A stretch of DNA of 46,994 bases from RGIG2206 sp045579085 (GTDB lineage: Bacteria > Bacillota > Clostridia > Oscillospirales > Acutalibacteraceae). Shown piece by piece: positions 8,811-16,737 of the stretch (within the stretch, counting starts at the first letter, position 1; each line of letters starts with the position of its first letter). The notes under the pieces were generated by a model, which searched no databases, had not been told where the DNA came from, and saw only the letters and a program-made list of their open reading frames with translations. The stretch is from the NCBI GenBank assembly GCA_045579085.1, contig JAZNLO010000004.1:1-46994 (forward strand), read 5' to 3'. The translations under genes and the position numbers were made by a program.

Positions 8811-8883
8811 TGCCTGTAATTTCGCAGGTTCCCCTTGCCCTCAGAAAAAGAGGGCCAAAAGTCCATAAGGAGGTGCTAAAAGA
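8811..8883 (+). promoter_or_regulatory. Structured rpsF leader (possible S6:S18 autoregulatory element)
   Basis: Two hairpins can form between promoter and ribosome site: CCTG/CAGG (8813-8816 with 8825-8828) and GCCCTC/GAGGGC (8837-8842 with 8850-8855). An AAGGAGG follows at about 8877. Leaders of rpsF operons are known in many bacteria to bind the S6:S18 complex and repress translation. I see the stems, but I cannot confirm the conserved bulge consensus, so the regulatory role is inferred. Confidence 0.45.
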
Positions 8884-9171
8884 ATGTCAGTAATCAACTC
8901 ATATGAGATTGTCATGGTGTTCTCGGTAAAACAGGGTGATGAGGCTACTGCTGCACTCGTTTCCAAGTTCACAGACATGATAAATGAGAACGGTTCTGAA
9001 GTTGCAGTTGACGAATGGGGTAAGCGCAAGCTTGCATACGCCATCGAAGACGAGACTGAGGGCTACTACACTCTTGTTTCATTCAAGAGCGAGCCTGAGT
9101 TCCCTGCAGAGCTTGACCGTGTTCTCAACATCACCGACGGCGTTCTTCGTTCGATGATAATTAAAAAATAA
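8884..9171 (+). CDS. rpsF: 30S ribosomal protein S6
   Basis: S6 binds the central domain of 16S rRNA together with S18. The 95-residue protein begins NSYEIVMVFSVK and contains the conserved DEWGKRKLAYAIEDETEGYY near the middle, followed by FPAELDRVLNITDGVLRSMIIKK. AAGGAGG precedes the ATG. It is first in the standard rpsF-ssb-rpsR operon, so its binding partner S18 is encoded two genes downstream. Confidence 0.98.
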   Translation: MSVINSYEIVMVFSVKQGDEATAALVSKFTDMINENGSEVAVDEWGKRKLAYAIEDETEGYYTLVSFKSEPEFPAELDRVLNITDGVLRSMIIKK

Positions 9172-9189
9172 GGAAGGAAGAAGTAACAG

Positions 9190-9612
9190 ATGCTTAACCG
9201 TGCTATTGTAATGGGTCGCCTCACAGATAATCCTGAGCTGCGCCACACTGCAAGTGATGTCCCTGTTACTACCTTTACCCTCGCAGTAGAGCGCAACTTC
9301 ACTTCGGGAAATGAGAGAGTAACAGATTTTCTCGATATAGTCGCTTGGAGAAACAATGCTGAGTTTGTCAGCAAGTATTTCACCAAGGGCATGCAGGTAT
9401 GCGTAGAGGGTAGCATTCAGGTGCGTTCCTATACCGACCGTGACGGAAACAAGCGTCGCGCTTGGGAAATCGTTGCAGACCACACCTATTTTGCAGACAG
9501 CAGACGTGACTCAGCAACAAGGAACACTGATAATCAGGCGCCGGCAATAAACAATGCTGATGCGAATGATTTTACCGAATTTGAGGATGACGGTGACGAT
9601 TTGCCGTTCTAA
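9190..9612 (+). CDS. ssb: Single-stranded DNA-binding protein
   Basis: SSB coats single-stranded DNA in replication and repair. The 140-residue protein has the OB-fold signature LNRAIVMGRLTDNPELR at the start and VEGSIQVRSYTDRDGNKR in the middle. A disordered, acidic tail ends in DDGDDLPF, the usual C-terminal tip that recruits partner proteins. It lies between rpsF and rpsR, the standard place in Bacillota. Confidence 0.98.
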   Translation: MLNRAIVMGRLTDNPELRHTASDVPVTTFTLAVERNFTSGNERVTDFLDIVAWRNNAEFVSKYFTKGMQVCVEGSIQVRSYTDRDGNKRRAWEIVADHTYFADSRRDSATRNTDNQAPAINNADANDFTEFEDDGDDLPF

Positions 9613-9622
9613 TCAAAAGCAA

Positions 9623-9650
9623 GGGAGCCCTGAGATACAGGGGTAATCCC
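9623..9650 (+). other. Nested hairpin between ssb and rpsR
   Basis: CCCTG (9628-9632) pairs with CAGGG (9638-9642), and the outer GGGA (9623-9626) with TCCC (9647-9650). There is no T run, so it is unlikely to be a terminator; a role in mRNA processing or in tuning S18 output is possible. Confidence 0.5.
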
Positions 9651-9686
9651 ATTATCTAATATTCAGCAAAAAGGAGGTCATTAAAG

Positions 9687-9935
9687 ATGGAGAATACCGA
9701 AAGAATGGACAGACCTATGCGCCGCAAGGCTCGCAAGAAGGTTTGCATGTTCTGTGTTGACCGTGTAGAGACCATTGACTATAAGGATATAGCTCGTTTG
9801 CGCAAGTACATTTCCGAGAGAGGTAAGATTCTTTCTCGTAGAACAACAGGCACCTGCGCACGCCATCAGAGAGCTTTGACCACCGCTATCAAGCGTGCAC
9901 GTCATATCGCTCTTCTGCCCTACACAACGGACTAA
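9687..9935 (+). CDS. rpsR: 30S ribosomal protein S18
   Basis: S18 is the small-subunit protein that pairs with S6. The 82-residue protein shows the family core VCMFCVDRVETIDYKD, then LRKYISERGKILSRRTTG, then CARHQRALTTAIKRARHIAL. AAGGAGGTC stands ahead of the ATG. The retained cysteines in MFC and the downstream TCARH suggest a zinc-type (C+) S18 (inference). S18 is also the substrate class of RimI, encoded at 22875 in this window. Confidence 0.98.
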   Translation: MENTERMDRPMRRKARKKVCMFCVDRVETIDYKDIARLRKYISERGKILSRRTTGTCARHQRALTTAIKRARHIALLPYTTD

Positions 9936-9945
9936 GATAAATGAT

Positions 9946-9981
9946 AACCCCCTCGCTCGTTGAGAGCGAGGGGGTTTTATT
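9946..9981 (+). terminator. Rho-independent terminator of rpsF-ssb-rpsR
   Basis: AACCCCCTCGCTC (9946-9958) pairs perfectly with GAGCGAGGGGGTT (9964-9976) around a five-base loop, followed by TTTATTTT. It ends the ribosomal protein operon just before a convergent gene. Confidence 0.93.
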
Positions 9982-9990
9982 TTAGATGTT

Positions 9991-10245
9991 TTAATTTTCA
10001 AATTGACTCTTGATTTTCTCGTTAACTTTTGCATCTATTTTTGGGATAAGTTTTAAGTCTTCCTCTTTAATTGAGATTTCTGCAATATCAGGTTTTTCCC
10101 CGTACTGAGGAAAGCATATATCCCATTCGCCGTTAATACACTCTTCTAACCATACTACGCCTTGCATACCTTTGTGCACACCGTTTTTTGCATATTTTTC
10201 TTTTTCCACGATTACTTCAATACAATCCAGATATTTAATTTTCAT
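9991..10245 (-). CDS. Small hypothetical protein, 84 residues
   Basis: I do not assign a function. The protein is small and soluble. A beta-rich N-terminal half reads like a KOW/SH3-type barrel (DCIEVIVEKEKYAKNGVHKG, then GVVWLEECINGEWDICFP), and an acidic-basic C-terminal part follows (SIKEEDLKLIP). The ATG at 10245 has GAGG about ten bases upstream; a GTG 15 bases further upstream is in frame but overlaps that ribosome site. Similar small proteins occur near immunity or toxin genes in Clostridia (recollection, not checked). It is monocistronic and converges on the rpsR terminator. Confidence 0.6.
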   Translation of the reverse strand: MKIKYLDCIEVIVEKEKYAKNGVHKGMQGVVWLEECINGEWDICFPQYGEKPDIAEISIKEEDLKLIPKIDAKVNEKIKSQFEN

Positions 10246-10377
10246 AGTTATTTTCCTCACGTGTATAAACCAATTAATATTTTAAAGTCTTATCAATATT
10301 ATATATATCACATTTTTATATCAGTATCAATAATATCATTATATCCGTGCAGATACTTATAATAGATAGCGTAGGGT

Positions 10378-10406
10378 TTGATTTTTGAAAGGGCTTGTGT
10401 TATAGT
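10378..10406 (+). promoter_or_regulatory. Sigma-A promoter of the 670-residue membrane protein
   Basis: TTGATT at 10378-10383 and TATAGT at 10401-10406 with a 17-base spacer; TGT immediately precedes the -10 box. The surrounding 10246-10440 gap is very AT-rich and otherwise shows nothing recognisable. Confidence 0.7.
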
Positions 10407-10440
10407 TAAGTTAATCTAAACTTGAAAGGGGAGCGGCGAA

Positions 10441-12453
10441 GTGAAGCTAAAGCAGCTTGATAAAACGTGGGTTAAGCTGATAGTAATATTTTTGTGCTGT
10501 CTTTTGGTTGAATGCACATTGTTGCAGTATCGCTGCTTTATGCCCTTGATAAGCGGCGGCGAGGCAAAAACCTTGCCCGTAGATGATATAACCGTGTCGG
10601 GCAACGCAAAGGTTACGGATGAATATATAGAAATAGACGGCGAGGCAACGCTCAGCTTCGAGCCCGAAACGCCGCTTAACAGCGTGGAGCTTGTTGTTAT
10701 CGGCAACGCAGACGCAGTTGCACGTGTTTCGTGGATAGATGAGGGTAGCGTTTCGGAACGCATCGGTCAACAGCAGGGGATTAACAGCCTTGAAAGCACG
10801 CACATTATGTATCTCTCAACGCAGGGCGAGTGCAAGTCTGCAACTGTTGAGATGCTCACAGCCGAGCCTGTGAGGGTGGCAGCCGTAAAGCTCAATATGC
10901 CGCCGTTTTCGATACATTGGTTAAGGGTCATCGTCTTTACACTGCTGATATTTTTACTGTTTCTTGCAGTTAAAAACAGGGTGTGGCGCCAAAAGCTTGA
11001 CTTAACAGAGAAGTCATATTCAGGAGGAATGCTCGTCACCGCTTGCTTTGTGATGTTTATGGTGATAGTATTTCTGCTTTCACCTGGGTATGAAACCAAT
11101 ACAGAGCACTGCTCTGTTTCAAAGCTCGTTTACGATACCCCCGATATAAACGACGCTTATATGATGCAAACCGACGCTTTTGCAAAGGGACAGATAAGCC
11201 TCGATATTGAGCCGTCTGATGAGCTGCTTAACTGCGAAAATCCATACGATTCAGCCTCAAGAGGAGGGATAGATTACGTTTGGGATTTTGCGTTTTACAA
11301 CGGCAAGTATTATAGCTATTTCGGGGTTGTGCCGATGCTGATACTGCTTCCTTTCAGACTGCTCACAGGCAAATTTTTGAGCACATACGTGTTCTCGTTT
11401 TTGCTGGCGGTCTGTGCGGCATTTGCGCTCGGAAAGCTGTATACAGACGTTGTAAGAAAGCTGTTCAAATCGGTGAATGCCTTGATTTATTACGCATCGC
11501 TTACAGCGTTGCTATTCGGCTCAGGGTTAGCTTATTTGACCGCAAGGTCATGGTTTTATGAGGTGCCGTACACGTCGGGCTTGCTGCTGAGCTTTTTAGC
11601 GCTCGATTACGCAATTTTGTATACACAGGCGGAGGAAAAACGCAATAGGAAACTGATTTTGTCCACCTTGTTTTTGGCACTAAGCGTGGGCTGTCGCCCA
11701 ACCTGTTTGTTCACGGCTTTGCCCGTTTTGGCGATGGTTGTGCCAACACTTCTCAGGCAAAAGAAAAAACCGATGCTTTTGCAGGCAGTCTGCTTTATTG
11801 CGCCGCTTGCCATAATCGGTGGGTTGCTTGCAACGTATAACTATCTAAGATTCGATAGCATATTTGAGTTTGGCGCAAGGTATCAGTTAACGGTATCCGA
11901 CGTGCGCTATAACTCGCTTAAAAATCTGCCGCACGCAGTCCAGACGCTGAGCTGCTACCTGTTTGAGCAACCGAAAATCAGCGGAGTTTTCCCGTTCGTT
12001 GCGGTGGATAAAGCACCGTTTGTGCAGATGTCGCAAGTGAATTATTTAAACGGCGTGGTAGGACTGTTTGCGTATCCGCTCAGTTGGCTTGCCTTGCTGA
12101 CACCGCTTGCGCTAAAGGGCAAGGACAAGTCAGCACTCAGGTTTGTTGCTGCACTGCTTATCGCCACGCTGATTACGGTTGTGGTAATCGGCACATCAGG
12201 TGGAGTGGCACAGCGATACGCTTGCGATTATCAGTGGATGACGTTCTTAGCCTGTGGCATAATTGCGTTGGGACTTGCTGAAAAAGCGAAAAACGACGAA
12301 GCTTCCATAGCGGTAATCGGCGTTTTGATAGCGCTTTTGCTCAGCATATTGATGGCTGCCGCAATTTCATTCACAGGCGAGTTTGCACGCTCGCACAATG
12401 TCTTTGACGAGGTTTACAGCTATCTGAGGGACACTTTCGAGCTTATAAGATAA
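10441..12453 (+). CDS. GT-C-like polytopic membrane protein
   Basis: This 670-residue protein has a first transmembrane helix (about 12-30), a 120-residue beta-rich extracytoplasmic insert (about 33-155), and then around ten further hydrophobic helices. Between helices lies DAFAKGQISLDIEP, then NPYDSASRGG, then WDFAFYNGKYYSYFGVVPML. This pattern is shared with membrane GT-C sugar transferases (dolichyl-phosphate-mannose transferase-like). A role in decorating the cell wall or surface polymers with lipid-linked sugars is inferred. The GTG start has AAAGGGGAG at normal spacing. It has its own promoter and terminator, so it stands alone. Confidence 0.65.
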   Translation: MKLKQLDKTWVKLIVIFLCCLLVECTLLQYRCFMPLISGGEAKTLPVDDITVSGNAKVTDEYIEIDGEATLSFEPETPLNSVELVVIGNADAVARVSWIDEGSVSERIGQQQGINSLESTHIMYLSTQGECKSATVEMLTAEPVRVAAVKLNMPPFSIHWLRVIVFTLLIFLLFLAVKNRVWRQKLDLTEKSYSGGMLVTACFVMFMVIVFLLSPGYETNTEHCSVSKLVYDTPDINDAYMMQTDAFAKGQISLDIEPSDELLNCENPYDSASRGGIDYVWDFAFYNGKYYSYFGVVPMLILLPFRLLTGKFLSTYVFSFLLAVCAAFALGKLYTDVVRKLFKSVNALIYYASLTALLFGSGLAYLTARSWFYEVPYTSGLLLSFLALDYAILYTQAEEKRNRKLILSTLFLALSVGCRPTCLFTALPVLAMVVPTLLRQKKKPMLLQAVCFIAPLAIIGGLLATYNYLRFDSIFEFGARYQLTVSDVRYNSLKNLPHAVQTLSCYLFEQPKISGVFPFVAVDKAPFVQMSQVNYLNGVVGLFAYPLSWLALLTPLALKGKDKSALRFVAALLIATLITVVVIGTSGGVAQRYACDYQWMTFLACGIIALGLAEKAKNDEASIAVIGVLIALLLSILMAAAISFTGEFARSHNVFDEVYSYLRDTFELIR

Positions 12454-12495
12454 AAAAGAGAAGACTCGTTTTGAGATGCACTCTTAAGGACAGTG

Positions 12496-12530
12496 AAAAA
12501 AGGAAGCACAAAATTTTGTGCTTCCTTTTT
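12496..12530. terminator. Bidirectional terminator between convergent genes
   Basis: A near-perfect palindrome with stem AAAAAGGAAGCACAAAA and its complement TTTTGTGCTTCCTTTTT sits between the plus-strand membrane protein and the minus-strand gene ending at 12563. A runs and T runs on both sides allow use in both directions. Confidence 0.88.
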
Positions 12531-12562
12531 GATAAATCAGAAGTTGTTTAACTGCCCTATGA

Positions 12563-13108
12563 TTATTCTCTATAATCAAGTCCCAAAAGTTTACCATTAT
12601 CTTTGTCAATATAATAAACTATTGGACCTAACAAACCATCTTGTTCTGTATTGAAAGTTATTCTATATGCCTTTTTTCCTTTAATATTTTCATCAGCATT
12701 GAATAAGTAAAATGATACTTTTTCGTCCAACACCAATTCTTCAACAGTTGGATTTTCAAAGTTTATGATGGTGGATTTTTCTATTCCTTTTATGTCATTT
12801 TGAGCGATTTTTACGGCTTCTTCTTTTGTTATTCCAACAGGCAATTCATAATTCATAAACCAACCACCATACTTAACACCACGATTGTTTTTGTATGGTT
12901 CGTTAGGACTTACACTTGGGTACCTGATAACCTTGTAGCCCAGTCCCCAGTATGTAACCTTATTGCCATCTTCAGAAACGATTTTAATGGTGTATACTGG
13001 TTCCACTGAGTTTCTCACTCTGGCACTATCTGCATAACTGGTTACTAACGCTGCTATTACTAAAATAATGACAACAATGCCTAAAATGATAAGCGCTTTC
13101 TTTTTCAC
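12563..13108 (-). CDS. Membrane-anchored protein with PepSY-like C-terminus
   Basis: A 181-residue protein with one N-terminal membrane helix (KKKALIILGIVVIILVIAAL) and an extracytoplasmic remainder. The last part, AYRITFNTEQ...IVYYIDKDNGKLLGLDYRE, resembles a PepSY-type repeat, a fold that inhibits or chaperones peptidases and sensors. A second signature is the segment YWGLGYKVIRYPSVSPNEP. No specific role can be given. The GTG start has GAGG at normal spacing. It follows radA by 22 bases on the same strand and may be read through from cwlD-radA. Confidence 0.6.
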   Translation of the reverse strand: MKKKALIILGIVVIILVIAALVTSYADSARVRNSVEPVYTIKIVSEDGNKVTYWGLGYKVIRYPSVSPNEPYKNNRGVKYGGWFMNYELPVGITKEEAVKIAQNDIKGIEKSTIINFENPTVEELVLDEKVSFYLFNADENIKGKKAYRITFNTEQDGLLGPIVYYIDKDNGKLLGLDYRE

Positions 13109-13130
13109 AGCAATAACCTCGCTTCTCTTT

Positions 13131-14501
13131 TTATTTCATCGCAAGTTCAACTGCTTGGCGCAGTGTTTTAACTCCGTAGATTTCAACGTTGTCTGTTTTT
13201 TTGATTTGTTTTAGAGATGCGTAAGGCACAATACACTTTTTAAAGCCGAGCCTTACAGCTTCGTTGATGCGGTTTTGCACCTGAGAAACCGCTCTAATTT
13301 CGCCTGCAAGACCGATTTCTCCAAACGCAACAACATCTTCGGAGATTACCGCATCCTTAAGGCTTGAAACCAAACTCAGCGCAACGGGCAAGTCGGCGGC
13401 CGGCTCGTCGAGCCTGATACCACCAACCACGTTCATATAAGCATCGAGGTTTGAGAAATAGAAGCCGCCTCGCTTTTCAAGCACCGCAATTATCAGGCTG
13501 AAGCGGTTGTAATCAAAGCCTGTGGACATTCTTCTGGGTGCGCTGAAGCCTGAGGTGGAAACGAGCCCTTGAACTTCAGCAAGAATCGGTCGACTGCCCT
13601 CAAGCGTGCAGGCAACACAGGTGCCGGGCACGTTTGTCGGGCGGCCTGATAATAGCATTTGCGAGGGGTTTTCAACCTCAACAAGACCGTTATCGCACAT
13701 TTCGAAAACACCGATTTCGTTGGTTGAGCCAAAGCGGTTTTTAACCGCTCTTAGTATTCTATAGGATAGATTCCTGTCACCCTCAAAGTACAAGACTGCA
13801 TCAACAATATGCTCCATAACCTTAGGACCTGCAATAGCACCGTCTTTGTTAACGTGGCCTATGATGAAGATAGGTATATCGCTTGATTTAGCGGTGCGCA
13901 AGAACAGATTTGTGCATTCTCTTACCTGTGGCACACTGCCCGGTGATGATGACAACTCGGCTATGCACATTGTCTGGATTGAGTCAATTATGACAAGGTC
14001 AGGCTTGTCCGCACGGATGAATTCGCAGATTGCCTGAGCATCTGTGGCAGCCATAACCGATAAGTTTTCGGTTGTAACACCGAGTCGGTCAGCTCTTAGC
14101 TTAAGCTGTCTTTGCGACTCCTCGCCTGAGATATACAGCACACGCATTGATTGACCCAGATATTCGCAAATCTGCAGCATCATCGTTGACTTACCTATGC
14201 CGGGGTCGCCACCGAGCAGAACAAGCGAGCCTTTAACCACGCCGCCGCCCAGAACTCTGTCGAGCTCGTTGATGCCCGTGTGATAGCGGTGCTCGTTGTC
14301 GGTGCTTATGTTTTTGAGCTGCTTTGCGCTTGCTGATAAATTGACAGCGGCGGTATCGAAACGTTTTGCGCTTGTTGGCTCAAGCTCAACGATTTCCTCA
14401 GTCAGCGTGTTCCAACTGTTGCAAGACGGGCACTTGCCGTACCACTTTACGCTCTCGAAAGCACATTCGGAGCAAATGTATATGCTTTTAGTTTTCGCCA
14501 A
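13131..14501 (-). CDS. radA: DNA repair protein RadA
   Basis: RadA is a RecA-related branch-migration motor that processes recombination intermediates. The 456-residue protein has an N-terminal zinc finger (CSEC ... CPSC, residues 10-27), Walker A GGDPGIGKST (97-106), the RadA-specific KNRFG motif near residue 255, and a Lon-like C-terminal domain with SSLKDAVISEDVVAFGEIGLAGEIR. It overlaps the end of cwlD by 14 bases, so the two genes share a transcript. Confidence 0.96.
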   Translation of the reverse strand: MAKTKSIYICSECAFESVKWYGKCPSCNSWNTLTEEIVELEPTSAKRFDTAAVNLSASAKQLKNISTDNEHRYHTGINELDRVLGGGVVKGSLVLLGGDPGIGKSTMMLQICEYLGQSMRVLYISGEESQRQLKLRADRLGVTTENLSVMAATDAQAICEFIRADKPDLVIIDSIQTMCIAELSSSPGSVPQVRECTNLFLRTAKSSDIPIFIIGHVNKDGAIAGPKVMEHIVDAVLYFEGDRNLSYRILRAVKNRFGSTNEIGVFEMCDNGLVEVENPSQMLLSGRPTNVPGTCVACTLEGSRPILAEVQGLVSTSGFSAPRRMSTGFDYNRFSLIIAVLEKRGGFYFSNLDAYMNVVGGIRLDEPAADLPVALSLVSSLKDAVISEDVVAFGEIGLAGEIRAVSQVQNRINEAVRLGFKKCIVPYASLKQIKKTDNVEIYGVKTLRQAVELAMK

Positions 14502-15225
14502 TTATTCCACTTCCCGTCATATTAAGATAACTTGTAAGGCCGCAAGCAATGGCAAAAGCAAGCTTGCGTTGATATACTGAATCCTTGAGATTTGCAAGGT
14601 CGTTTGCGTTTGAGATAAAACCGCACTCAATAAGCACGGCGGTTTCTTTCGCGTTATAGATAAGATACACGTCTTTTGTGCACGGCTTGATAAGACGCTT
14701 GTTGTCCTTTTGTACGAATCCCTTTATTGAATCCTGAACAGACTGCGCAAGCAGCTTCGCCTCATCGTTTGCGGCGGTGTAGAAAACCTGTGCGCCGTTT
14801 ATTGATTTGCCTGAGTAGCAGTTTTGATGGATACATAGATATATGCAGTTTGGGTTTTCTTCCATCAGTTTAAAGCGGTTAAGGATATCGCTTTTCTTTT
14901 TTTGTCTGATTGAATTGCCGTTGGTGTCAACTGATGTATCGGTGGTGCGAACATTGATAGTTTCAAACCCAATCGCTTTAAGTAAGGCGTCAACCTTGAG
15001 AGAAATGGCTAAATTAATATCTTTTTCATTTGTGCCGTCGGGTGCAACAGCACCGCCGTCAAACCCGCCGTGGCCTGCATCAATGATGATAACAGGCAGC
15101 TTGTTTTTGGGAGGTGACAGCGTTGTAGCGGCGGTGTACACACGCCCTGCAGCGCCTAAGGTGCCCATAACAGCAACCGAGATAACGCACGCCACAGACA
15201 AAAGCTTTAACCATTTACCTCGCAT
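14488..15225 (-). CDS. cwlD: N-acetylmuramoyl-L-alanine amidase, CwlD-like
   Basis: An Amidase_3 zinc enzyme that removes the peptide stem from muramic acid. In spore formers CwlD prepares muramic-delta-lactam in the spore cortex. The 245-residue protein has an N-terminal signal/anchor helix, then IIIDAGHGGFDGG (zinc His), GTNEKDINLA (zinc Glu), YLCIHQNCYSG (zinc His) and AVLIECGFISN (catalytic Glu). The ATG at 15225 follows AGAGGTGA closely; an in-frame GTG nine bases upstream is less likely. The cwlD label rests on size and single-domain layout; whether the host sporulates is not shown here. Confidence 0.85.
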   Translation of the reverse strand: MRGKWLKLLSVACVISVAVMGTLGAAGRVYTAATTLSPPKNKLPVIIIDAGHGGFDGGAVAPDGTNEKDINLAISLKVDALLKAIGFETINVRTTDTSVDTNGNSIRQKKKSDILNRFKLMEENPNCIYLCIHQNCYSGKSINGAQVFYTAANDEAKLLAQSVQDSIKGFVQKDNKRLIKPCTKDVYLIYNAKETAVLIECGFISNANDLANLKDSVYQRKLAFAIACGLTSYLNMTGSGIIGEN

Positions 15226-15281
15226 AAAAATCACCTCTAAAGCAAAATATATGCGGGCAAGTGGAGGTTAAAGCATAGTTT

Positions 15282-15833
15282 TTAGTTCTTTTTTGAAGCG
15301 GCAAAAGCGTCGGCTATGTTCAGTCGCCTTAAGCCTTGACGGTAGCCAAGCCCTAATGCAATCGGAGGCAGCACAGAGGTGAGCGCCGCAATAATCACGT
15401 TAACCAAGCTTATTTCAGCGAGGGTAAGCGTGGTTGGCATAAGAGCCTGAATAAAGGGCATAAACGGAGCATTTATCAGCCTGTAAAACGGCAGGTAAGC
15501 GTCGCTTATAACGCCCAACTTCGCAAGTACAATCAGCACCGAAGCCGCGATAAAGGGCGAATAGCTTATAAAACCGATTTTAATATACTTAAACGGGTCA
15601 TTCTTTATTCTGTTAAACTGCACCTTGTTGTAATCGGTATCGCCGATTTTGTAAACGCTCATAAAGGGCAAAACCAAAATGATGCCAAGACCAAAAAGCT
15701 GAGCGATGCACGCTCCAACAGCACCCTTGATAAAGGCAATCACGCCGATAACGGCAAGAAGCCCCAAGATATGATAGCAGATATATTTAAAAAGCATTTT
15801 AGCGCAAGCAAACAAAAAAGAGTCCTTTTTCAT
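15282..15833 (-). CDS. Polytopic membrane protein of unknown function
   Basis: A 183-residue protein with four to five hydrophobic helices (about 14-34, 36-58, 92-113 and 139-160), a short charged linker (KIGDTDYNKVQFNRIKNDP) and a basic C-terminal tail (YRQGLRRLNIADAFAASKKN). I do not recognise the family. The ATG at 15833 is preceded by GGAGG; a TTG four codons upstream overlaps that ribosome site. Its promoter region contains a 16-base palindrome, suggesting specific repression. Confidence 0.65.
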   Translation of the reverse strand: MKKDSFLFACAKMLFKYICYHILGLLAVIGVIAFIKGAVGACIAQLFGLGIILVLPFMSVYKIGDTDYNKVQFNRIKNDPFKYIKIGFISYSPFIAASVLIVLAKLGVISDAYLPFYRLINAPFMPFIQALMPTTLTLAEISLVNVIIAALTSVLPPIALGLGYRQGLRRLNIADAFAASKKN

Positions 15834-15861
15834 AGCAGCCTCCAAGCATCAGTTTTAACTG

Positions 15862-15890
15862 ATTTTAACATACAAGGCTATAAAAATCAA
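15862..15890 (-). promoter_or_regulatory. Promoter of the 15282-15833 gene, with palindrome at its -10/start
   Basis: On the minus strand, TTGATT (15885-15890) and TAAAAT (15862-15867) have a 17-base spacer, and TGT precedes the -10. The inverted repeat ATCAGTTTTAACTGAT (15848-15863) touches the -10 box and covers the expected start site, so it is a plausible operator. Confidence 0.65.
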
Positions 15891-15943
15891 CACAGGTGAA
15901 GTGTTAACTATGAAATAAAATCGCCAAAAAACAAAAAAATCGC

Positions 15944-15972
15944 TTACATCATCGATTAGAATATGTTATTAT
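15944..15972 (+). promoter_or_regulatory. Sigma-A promoter of carD
   Basis: TTACAT (15944-15949) and TATTAT (15967-15972) lie 17 bases apart with TGT before the -10. The extended -10 is identical to that of the rpsF promoter. Confidence 0.7.
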
Positions 15973-16033
15973 TTAAGTGTCGAATGTGTGCAAAAGACAC
16001 ATAGGTTTTGAATTTTGATTTGGAGGAAGAGTA

Positions 16034-16534
16034 ATGTTTGCGGTTGGGGCTTTTGTTTGCTACGGCACACAGGGCGTTTGTAAAGTAAGTGATATAACTG
16101 TAAAGCAGATAGGAAGAGAGAAGAATAACTATTATGTTCTTGTTCCGGTGCGTGATGAGAGGTCAACGATTTTTGTACCTACTGATAACGAAAAGCTGTT
16201 AAAAAATATGAGACCTGTGCTGACACAGGATGAAATTGATGAGATAATATGCTCGTTTTCTCAGGAGGAGTCCAACTGGATTGCGAATGATGCAGAACGC
16301 AAGGAGTTTTGTAACAGCACAGTAAAAAATGGCGACTGTAAGCAGCTTATGCGGCTTATAAATATGCTTTATCTAAGGCGTAAGGACTTGAAAAATCAAA
16401 AGAAACACATACACATTATTGATGAAAGGTATTTCAAAGAGGCTGAAAGATTGCTTTACGATGAATTTTCATTCGTTCTTAACATAGCAGTAGAACAAGT
16501 GCCTGAATATATAGCATCTAAATTGAACAAATAG
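16034..16534 (+). CDS. CarD family transcriptional regulator
   Basis: CarD/CdnL proteins bind the RNA polymerase beta subunit and stabilise open complexes. The 166-residue protein starts with the RNA-polymerase-interacting Tudor-like domain (FAVGAFVCYGTQGVCKVSDI, then YYVLVPVRDERSTIFVPTDN), followed by a helical DNA-binding half (LRRKDLKNQKKHIHIIDERYF). GGAGGAAG precedes the ATG. It is monocistronic between a strong promoter and a perfect terminator. Confidence 0.88.
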   Translation: MFAVGAFVCYGTQGVCKVSDITVKQIGREKNNYYVLVPVRDERSTIFVPTDNEKLLKNMRPVLTQDEIDEIICSFSQEESNWIANDAERKEFCNSTVKNGDCKQLMRLINMLYLRRKDLKNQKKHIHIIDERYFKEAERLLYDEFSFVLNIAVEQVPEYIASKLNK

Positions 16535-16567
16535 ACTTTGTGTAAAACAAACACCATTAAATCCGAA

Positions 16568-16610
16568 CAAGCCGCACTTTTGCTTGAAAGTGCGGCTTGC
16601 GTTATATAAA
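16568..16610 (+). terminator. Terminator after carD
   Basis: CAAGCCGCACTTT (16568-16580) pairs perfectly with AAAGTGCGGCTTG (16587-16599) around a six-base loop. The following sequence is only moderately T-rich (CGTTATAT). Confidence 0.75.
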
Positions 16611-16633
16611 AGGGGATTAACGGCTGTTCTGTG

Positions 16634-16673
16634 ACCGTTGTGCACAATGGTACCGAAAATCTTCAGGCCTGAA
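16634..16673. promoter_or_regulatory. Two palindromes upstream of the radical SAM gene
   Basis: An 18-base quasi-palindrome centred on TTGTGCACAA (16634-16651; one central-flank pair is G-T) is followed by TTCAGGCCTGAA (16662-16673). Both lie just upstream of a promoter-like TTGATT-18-TAAAAT (16683-16712). They could be operator sites; no regulator can be named. Confidence 0.4.
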
Positions 16674-16682
16674 TAATGCCCC

Positions 16683-16712
16683 TTGATTTCATATTATGAG
16701 ATAGGTTAAAAT
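16683..16712 (+). promoter_or_regulatory. Promoter of the TIGR01212 gene
   Basis: TTGATT (16683-16688) and TAAAAT (16707-16712), spacer 18. The -10 box overlaps an in-frame ATG at 16711, which argues that translation starts further downstream, at the GTG 16738. Confidence 0.55.
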
Positions 16713-16737
16713 GGTGTTACCAAAGGAGGTGGAAGAT

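Noticed and set aside
10447..10803. 118-residue antisense frame within the GT-C-like gene
   Set aside because: Complement of a coding region with its own promoter and ribosome site; low-quality composition.
16711..16737. Nine-codon upstream start of the radical SAM gene
   Set aside because: The ATG overlaps the likely -10 box, and an ideal AAAGGAGG serves the GTG at 16738.
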